Below are positions 31,444 to 36,675 of a DNA stretch of 36,675 bases, in pieces. The notes under the pieces were generated by a model that saw only the letters and a program-made list of their open reading frames with translations, ran no database searches and had not been told where the DNA came from. Numbering within the stretch: the stretch's first letter is position 1; each line of letters opens with the position of its first letter. Made by a program: the position numbers and the translations under genes. Source of the DNA: Fretibacterium sp. (lineage in GTDB: Bacteria > Synergistota > Synergistia > Synergistales > Aminobacteriaceae); assembly GCA_024681935.1 (NCBI GenBank), contig JAIKZX010000077.1, positions 1-36,675 of the forward strand, in the 5' to 3' direction.

Positions 31444-32022
31444 ATGTCACTTGCTGATATCAAAGCGAAGATTCGTTCGGACTCTCAGGCTCAGATTCAG
31501 GCCATCGAGTCAGAGAACGACGCGAAGATCCGGGAGATTACCCAGAAGGTGAACGGCGAAGTCAAGGCGGTGCAGGACTCCTATGCCCGGCGTCTGGCGA
31601 AGGAAGAGCCTGAGGTCCTGAAGCGGCGGGAGATCGTCGCGGAGCTGGACGCGAAGAGGGTTGACCTCGGCACGCGCCAGCGCCTCATCGGCGAGGCCTT
31701 TGATGCCGCGCTGAAGAAAATGACAGAGCTGTCCCCTGACAAGTACGTTGCGTTTGCCGAAAAGCTGATGAAGGAGGCCATCTCCACGGGGCATGAGACG
31801 GTTCTGGTTGGAAAGAACGAGAAAACCCTGGACCAGAGGTGGCTGGACGGCTACAACGCCTCCCACCAGACCTCGCTTACGCTGTCCCCGGAGAAGCTGC
31901 CCATCTCGGGCGGTTTCGTGCTGAGGGACGACAGGATTGACACAAACTGCTCCTGGGAGATGCTGATTGCCGACGCTCGCCCGGAGATCGAATCCGAGGT
32001 CGTTAAGAGGCTGTTCTCCTGA
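31444..32022 (+). CDS. ntpE: V-type ATP synthase subunit E
   Basis: This 192-aa protein is peripheral stalk subunit E. The N-terminal 80 residues are a charged coiled coil that would pair with subunit G/H, and the C-terminus (ISGGFVLRDDRIDTNCSWEMLI) is the globular head that binds the catalytic hexamer. GGFVLRDDRID is the family motif. It lies 14 bp after K and 14 bp before C. Confidence 0.93.
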   Translation: MSLADIKAKIRSDSQAQIQAIESENDAKIREITQKVNGEVKAVQDSYARRLAKEEPEVLKRREIVAELDAKRVDLGTRQRLIGEAFDAALKKMTELSPDKYVAFAEKLMKEAISTGHETVLVGKNEKTLDQRWLDGYNASHQTSLTLSPEKLPISGGFVLRDDRIDTNCSWEMLIADARPEIESEVVKRLFS

Positions 32023-32036
32023 GAGGAGGTGGCGTT

Positions 32037-33035
32037 TTGAGTTACGTGTACACCGTGGCCCGGCTTCGGGGCATGGAGAACCACATCCTGGACGCTGCCT
32101 TCTTTGCGCGGCTTATGGACAGCCCCACGGTCGACGAGGCCATGAAGGCGCTGGGGGAGACCTCCTACGCTCAGTGGTTCAACGCCGGGGGCGTGGGGTT
32201 TGACAAGGCCATTGACGAGGAGATCCTTGCCACGTGCCGGGAGCTGGGACAGTTTGTCCCCAACCCGGAGCTCCTTGTCCTCTTCCGGCTGCCCTACGAC
32301 TTCCACAACGTCAAGGTGCTGCTGAAGAGCCTGTTCAGGGTGCGCGGCGGGGATGCCGACGGGCGGCGTCATGACCTTCTCACTCCCCTGGGAACCCTTT
32401 CCACGGAGGAGCTGACGGAGGCCATTGAGACGGAGGAGTACGGCGGGCTGCCCTACAGGCTGAGCGACGTCATCCCCCAGTGCTGGACGCTGTGGGATCA
32501 GACCAAAAACGCGCAGGCTGTGGAGCTGCTGCTGGATCACGCTCTGTTTGCCGCCATGCTGGACATCGCGGAGAAACTGGGCGTGCCCGATATCGTGATG
32601 TGGGTGCGGCACAGGATTGACGTGGAGAACCTGAAGAGCGCCATCCGGCTTGCGCGCATGAATTACGACCCGGCGCGGGGTCTGCCCTTTTTCCACGAGG
32701 GGGGAACCTTCCGGGCGGCGGACGCGGCGCGTCTGCTGGCAGAGCCGCAGGAGACCTGGGGCAAACTGCTGTCCCACACGGATATCGGGGCTCTTTTGAA
32801 CGTGCTGGGGGAATCGGATATGCAGGCCGCGCTGTCCGACATCTCCAGGTCGCTGGACGAGTACCTGATCCATACGCTGGAGAGCGCCCGTTACTCCATC
32901 GACGCCCCGGCCAACGTCCTTCTCTACCTTCTTATCAAGGAGGCGGAGGCCCGCAACCTGCGCATTGCGCTGGTCTGCGTGGCGGGAGGGCTGAACCGTG
33001 AGTTTGCGAGGAGGCTGCTGAGCCATGTCCGATAG
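32037..33035 (+). CDS. ntpC: V-type ATP synthase subunit C
   Basis: This 332-aa protein is subunit C (d analogue), the funnel-shaped link between the central shaft and the membrane ring. It opens with SYVYTVARLRGME, and FRLPYDFHNVKVLLKS and ENLKSAIRLARM are typical repeats of this subunit. The start is TTG with GAGGAGG about 8 nt upstream; no ATG fits. The 3' end overlaps the F gene by 11 bp. Confidence 0.93.
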   Translation: MSYVYTVARLRGMENHILDAAFFARLMDSPTVDEAMKALGETSYAQWFNAGGVGFDKAIDEEILATCRELGQFVPNPELLVLFRLPYDFHNVKVLLKSLFRVRGGDADGRRHDLLTPLGTLSTEELTEAIETEEYGGLPYRLSDVIPQCWTLWDQTKNAQAVELLLDHALFAAMLDIAEKLGVPDIVMWVRHRIDVENLKSAIRLARMNYDPARGLPFFHEGGTFRAADAARLLAEPQETWGKLLSHTDIGALLNVLGESDMQAALSDISRSLDEYLIHTLESARYSIDAPANVLLYLLIKEAEARNLRIALVCVAGGLNREFARRLLSHVR

Positions 33036-33384
33036 CGCGAGCACAGGCAAGAACCTGCCGATGGCGGCCATTGGCAGCTATGAGATGGTGCTGCCGTTCC
33101 AGGCTGTCGGCGTCAAAACCGTCATTCTGGACACGCAGAACGCGGAGCAGCGCGATACCTTTGAGGATACGCTGGAGCGTCTGGCCCGGGAGGGCTTTGC
33201 GGTTGTGTTTATCCAGGAGGATCTCTTCGTCAGTTTCATGCACAAGGTTGAGGAGGTCAACGACAGCTATCCCACCAGCGTTCTGCCCATCCCCGGTCCC
33301 TCCGGGACAACGGGGGCGGGGCTTGATTCCATCCGCAGCAGCGTTGAAAAGGCTGTCGGAATGGATATTTTTGCGGAAAGATAA
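33025..33384 (+). CDS. ntpG: V-type ATP synthase subunit F
   Basis: This 119-aa protein is shaft subunit F (named NtpG in Enterococcus), a small Rossmann-like protein. [17 protein letters not shown] and [10 protein letters not shown] fit the family, and the C-terminal [20 protein letters not shown] is its conserved end. It overlaps subunit C by 11 bp and is 20 bp before A. The N-terminus has about ten extra residues. Confidence 0.92.
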   Translation: MSDSASTGKNLPMAAIGSYEMVLPFQAVGVKTVILDTQNAEQRDTFEDTLERLAREGFAVVFIQEDLFVSFMHKVEEVNDSYPTSVLPIPGPSGTTGAGLDSIRSSVEKAVGMDIFAER

Positions 33385-33404
33385 TAGCGGAGGCGATCAT
33401 ATCA

Positions 33405-35198
33405 ATGCCTGATAAAAAAGAAGTGAAAGGAACCATAGAGCGAATCTCCGGCTCCCTGGTTGTCGCCAGGGGGATGGAGGGCGCCAGTATGCAGGACGTT
33501 GTGCATATTGGCGAGCTCGGGCTGGTTGGTGAGATCCTCGAGGTGAATGGAGACAAGGCCTCCATTCAGGTTTACGAGGAGACCTCCGGCCTGATGCCCG
33601 GCGAGCCCGTCGTCTCCCTTGGCGAGCCCCTCAGCGTTGAGCTGGGGCCGGGGATTATCGAGCAGTTCTACGACGGCATCCAGCGCCCGCTGGAGCTCAT
33701 TGAGAAGGCGGCCAGGAGCCACTTCATCTCCCGCGGCATCAGCGTTCCCGCGCTGGACCGCAAGAAGAAGTGGAAGTTCGAGCCCCGCGTAAAGGTGGGG
33801 GACGAGGTGGAGGCCGGCGACATCCTGGGCGTGGTGCAGGAGACGGTTGTCGTGGAGCACAGGATCATGGTGCCCAACGGCATGAAGGGCAAGGTCACGA
33901 AGATCGAGAGCGGCGAGCACACCATCGAGGACGTCATTGCCGTGCTGGACAACAACGGGACGAAGCAGTCCGTCACCATGCTCCAGCGCTGGCCGGTGCG
34001 CCGTCCCCGTCCGGTGAAGACCCGTCTGGCCCCCAACGTTCCCATGACCACGGGCCAGCGTGTCGTGGACGCGTTCTTCCCGGTGGCGCTGGGCGGCACC
34101 GCCTGCGTGCCCGGTCCCTTCGGCAGCGGCAAGACGGTTATACAGCACCAGTTCGCCAAGTGGGCTCAGGCCCAGATTGTTGTCTACGTCGGCTGCGGTG
34201 AGCGCGGCAACGAGATGACGGACGTGCTTCTGGAGTTCCCGGAGCTGGACGACCCCCAGACCGGCCAGCCCCTGATGAAGCGGACCACGCTCATCGCCAA
34301 CACGTCGAACATGCCCGTGGCGGCCCGTGAGGCGTCCGTCTACACGGCCATCACTCTGGCGGAGTACTATCGCGACATGGGTTATTCCGTGGCTCTGATG
34401 GCCGACTCCACCAGCCGCTGGGCTGAGGCTCTTCGTGAGATGTCCGGCCGACTGGAGGAAATGCCTGGCGAGGAGGGCTACCCCGCGTACCTGGGCACGC
34501 GCCTTGCGTCCTTCTACGAGAGGGCGGGCCGCTGCATCGTCAACGGCAAGGACGGCCGCGAGGGCTCCATCACGGTTATCGGGGCCGTTTCACCTCCCGG
34601 CGGCGACCTTTCCGAGCCCGTTACGCAGAACACGCTCCGTGTCACCAAGGTGTTCTGGGGCCTGGACGCGAACCTTGCCTATCAGCGGCATTTCCCGGCC
34701 ATCAACTGGCTCAACAGCTACTCGCTGTACACCGAGCGCCTGGATCCCTACTGGGACGAGAAGTTTGACGACCAGTGGAGCGGTCTGCGCGTGGAGGCCA
34801 TGGGCCTTCTGGAGCAGGAAGCGCAGCTCAACGAGGTGGTCCGCCTTGTGGGTATCGACGCCCTGTCCCGCGACGAGCGCATGGTCATGGAGACGGCGAA
34901 GTCTCTTCGTGAGGACTTCCTGCATCAGAACGCCTTCCACGAGATAGACACCTATGCCTCGATGGAAAAGCAGTTCAAAATGCTGAAGACCATTGTGCGC
35001 TTCCACCATGTGGGGCTGGACGCCCTGCACAGGGGCGCGCCGATGAACGCGCTCTTCAACCTGCCGGTGCGGGAGCAGATTGCCCGTATGCGTTATCTTG
35101 AGGAGTCACAGATCGGGCAGATCGACAAGCTGGAGGACACGATGAAGGAACAGGTCAACGGGATTATCCCGGTGGGAGGTGAGACCCATGCTGCCTAA
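33405..35198 (+). CDS. ntpA: V-type ATP synthase catalytic subunit A
   Basis: This 597-aa protein is the catalytic subunit. It has the beta-barrel N-terminus ([16 protein letters not shown]), the A-specific bulge region, and the Walker [18 protein letters not shown] (about residues 236-252). [15 protein letters not shown] with the catalytic Glu and [14 protein letters not shown] follow. The length is typical at 580-600 aa. The start ATG has GGAGG about 12 nt upstream. It overlaps subunit B by 11 bp. It pairs with B in an A3B3 hexamer that makes or hydrolyses ATP. Confidence 0.97.
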   Translation: MPDKKEVKGTIERISGSLVVARGMEGASMQDVVHIGELGLVGEILEVNGDKASIQVYEETSGLMPGEPVVSLGEPLSVELGPGIIEQFYDGIQRPLELIEKAARSHFISRGISVPALDRKKKWKFEPRVKVGDEVEAGDILGVVQETVVVEHRIMVPNGMKGKVTKIESGEHTIEDVIAVLDNNGTKQSVTMLQRWPVRRPRPVKTRLAPNVPMTTGQRVVDAFFPVALGGTACVPGPFGSGKTVIQHQFAKWAQAQIVVYVGCGERGNEMTDVLLEFPELDDPQTGQPLMKRTTLIANTSNMPVAAREASVYTAITLAEYYRDMGYSVALMADSTSRWAEALREMSGRLEEMPGEEGYPAYLGTRLASFYERAGRCIVNGKDGREGSITVIGAVSPPGGDLSEPVTQNTLRVTKVFWGLDANLAYQRHFPAINWLNSYSLYTERLDPYWDEKFDDQWSGLRVEAMGLLEQEAQLNEVVRLVGIDALSRDERMVMETAKSLREDFLHQNAFHEIDTYASMEKQFKMLKTIVRFHHVGLDALHRGAPMNALFNLPVREQIARMRYLEESQIGQIDKLEDTMKEQVNGIIPVGGETHAA

Positions 35199-36597
35199 GG
35201 AGTACAGGACCATCTCAAGCATCTCCGGGCCTCTGATGATGGTTGAGAAGACGAAGGACGTCCGCTACGACGAGCTGGTGGAGATTGAGCTTTCCAACGG
35301 CGAAAAGCGCCGCGGCCGCGTTCTGGAGATTGAGTCGGACCGCGCTCTGGTGCAGGTTTTCGAGGGCACGTCCAGCATTGACAGCGAGGGCGCCAGCGTC
35401 CGTTTCCTTGGCAAGGTTCAGACCCTGCCTGTGTCCCGCGACATGCTGGGCCGCGTCTTCAATGGCCGCGGTGAGCCCATCGACGGCGGCGCGCCCCTCA
35501 TTCCCGAGCAGAACCTGGACATCAACGGCATGCCGATGAACCCCTTCTCCCGCGACTTCCCCTCGGAGTTCATTCAGACGGGCATCTCGACCATCGACGG
35601 CCTGAACCCCATGGTCCGCGGTCAGAAGCTGCCCATCTTCTCGGCGTCCGGCCTTCCGCACAACCGCATGGCGGCGCAGATTGCGCGTCAGGCGACGGTT
35701 ATCAGCGGGCACGAGGATTTCGCCGTTGTGTTCGCGGCCATGGGCATCACGTTTGAGGAAGCTTCCTTCTTTATGGAGGACTTCCGCAAGACGGGCGCCC
35801 TGCAGCGGACGGTGCTTTACATCAACCTGGCGGACGACCCGGCGATCGAGCGTATTTCCACGCCGCGCATCGCGCTGACGGCGGCCGAGTATCTGGCCTT
35901 TGAGTGTGATATGCACGTCGTCGTCATCCTGACGGACCTCACGAACTACTGCGAGGCTCTGCGCGAGATCTCCGCGGCCCGTAAGGAAGTTCCCGGACGC
36001 CGCGGCTATCCCGGCTACCTGTACACCGACCTTGCGACGATGTACGAGCGTGCCGGCCGTCTGAAGGGCAAGAGCGGCTCCGTCACTCAGATTCCCATCC
36101 TCACCATGCCTGAGGACGACAAGACGCACCCCATCCCTGACCTGACGGGCTACATCACGGAGGGTCAGATTATCCTGAGCCGCAGCCTTCACCGTCAGGG
36201 CATCTACCCGCCGGTGGACGTCATGCCCTCCCTGTCCCGTCTGAAGGATAAGGGTATCGGCAAGGAAAAGACGCGTGAGGACCATGCGGACCTGATGAAC
36301 CAGCTTTTCGCGGCCTATGCCCGCGGCAAGGAAGCGAAGGAGCTGGCGGTCATTCTGGGCGAAGGCGCGCTCTCCGATGAGGACAAGGCGTTTTCCAGGT
36401 TCTCCACTGTCTTTGAGGATAAGTACATCCGTCAGGGCGAGTATGAGAACCGCACCATCAAGGAGACGCTGGAGCTGGGCTGGGAACTGCTGACGATGAT
36501 CCCGACCAAGGAGCTGAAGCGTATCCGCGACGCCTATATTGAGAAGTACCTGAACCCGCTGCTGAAGGAAAAGGCTGAGAAGGCAGCAAAGGCGTAA
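35188..36597 (+). CDS. ntpB: V-type ATP synthase subunit B
   Basis: This 469-aa protein is the regulatory, non-catalytic B subunit. [20 protein letters not shown] opens the beta-barrel, and [20 protein letters not shown] is the degenerate P-loop region typical of B subunits. [19 protein letters not shown] carries the interface arginine. A GTG at 35179 could add three residues, but GGGAGG lies 8 nt before the ATG at 35188. It overlaps A by 11 bp and is followed by D. Confidence 0.96.
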   Translation: MLPKEYRTISSISGPLMMVEKTKDVRYDELVEIELSNGEKRRGRVLEIESDRALVQVFEGTSSIDSEGASVRFLGKVQTLPVSRDMLGRVFNGRGEPIDGGAPLIPEQNLDINGMPMNPFSRDFPSEFIQTGISTIDGLNPMVRGQKLPIFSASGLPHNRMAAQIARQATVISGHEDFAVVFAAMGITFEEASFFMEDFRKTGALQRTVLYINLADDPAIERISTPRIALTAAEYLAFECDMHVVVILTDLTNYCEALREISAARKEVPGRRGYPGYLYTDLATMYERAGRLKGKSGSVTQIPILTMPEDDKTHPIPDLTGYITEGQIILSRSLHRQGIYPPVDVMPSLSRLKDKGIGKEKTREDHADLMNQLFAAYARGKEAKELAVILGEGALSDEDKAFSRFSTVFEDKYIRQGEYENRTIKETLELGWELLTMIPTKELKRIRDAYIEKYLNPLLKEKAEKAAKA

Positions 36598-36610
36598 GGG
36601 GGCGATAGCG

Positions 36611-36675
36611 ATGGCACGCATCAACGTCAACCCCAACCGTATGGAGCTGTCCCGGCTCAAGAAGCGGCTCGCTGT
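36611..36675 (+). CDS. ntpD: V-type ATP synthase subunit D, N-terminal fragment cut by window end
   Basis: The last 65 bases encode MARINVNPNRMELSRLKKR and two more residues. This is the conserved start of central shaft subunit D (NPxRMELxxLKKRL). AAGGGGGCG lies 7-8 nt upstream. The gene continues beyond the window and completes the usual A-B-D order. Confidence 0.9.
   Translation, partial: MARINVNPNRMELSRLKKRLA

Overview
The window is a gene-dense, GC-rich stretch of a bacterial chromosome. It looks like an anaerobic, diderm member of the Synergistota, but this placement is an inference. It rests on the combination of a TolC-type outer-membrane protein (so an outer membrane), a bacterial V-type (A/V) ATP synthase operon, the anaerobic cobalamin enzymes CbiC and CbiD, a full-length NikR and many GTG/TTG starts. 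Genus cannot be decided from the sequence alone.

Left part (1-18.5 kb), all on the minus strand, read right to left in the direction of transcription. A Lon-like protease with an atypical Walker A is followed without a gap by an endonuclease III. A second unit, with its own promoter and a leader hairpin, runs yhcH-tadA-recJ-rel-dtd (sugar-related, tRNA editing, DNA repair, ppGpp, D-aminoacyl-tRNA deacylation). A third unit runs tolC-lytic transglycosylase-mscS-cbiC-cbiD, with 4-22 bp gaps or overlaps, so envelope genes and B12 genes appear co-transcribed. Last come tkt and tal (non-oxidative pentose phosphate pathway), separated by a hairpin, with a terminator after tal. A further minus-strand gene begins just beyond the left edge.

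Middle part (18.6-22.2 kb). A small membrane protein of unknown function overlaps nikR by 4 bp. Directly after nikR lies a recent partial duplication of its 3' half (nikR'), with a 24-bp in-frame insertion and with the terminator-like hairpin duplicated in the opposite loop orientation. The junction to the convergent gene, a 673-aa exported TPR/propeller-like protein, holds several more perfect inverted repeats. A tRNA-Asn with a perfect consensus promoter and a strong terminator precedes that gene.

Right part (22.2-36.7 kb). tex and a BaiN/HI0933-type flavoprotein form a plus-strand pair that converges on a minus-strand DinG-like helicase. A divergent promoter region separates the helicase from rpsT (S20). 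After an rpsT terminator comes the V-type ATPase operon G/H-I-K-E-C-F-A-B-D, with D cut by the window end. The proteolipid K keeps all five side chains that bind Na+ in Enterococcus hirae NtpK, which suggests a sodium-coupled enzyme.

I saw no CRISPR array, no complete insertion sequence, no phage genes and no obvious multi-gene defence system. The most unusual parts are the nikR duplication with its inverted-repeat cluster, the envelope/cobalamin operon, and a set of short tandem duplications (11-13 bp) in three separate intergenic gaps.
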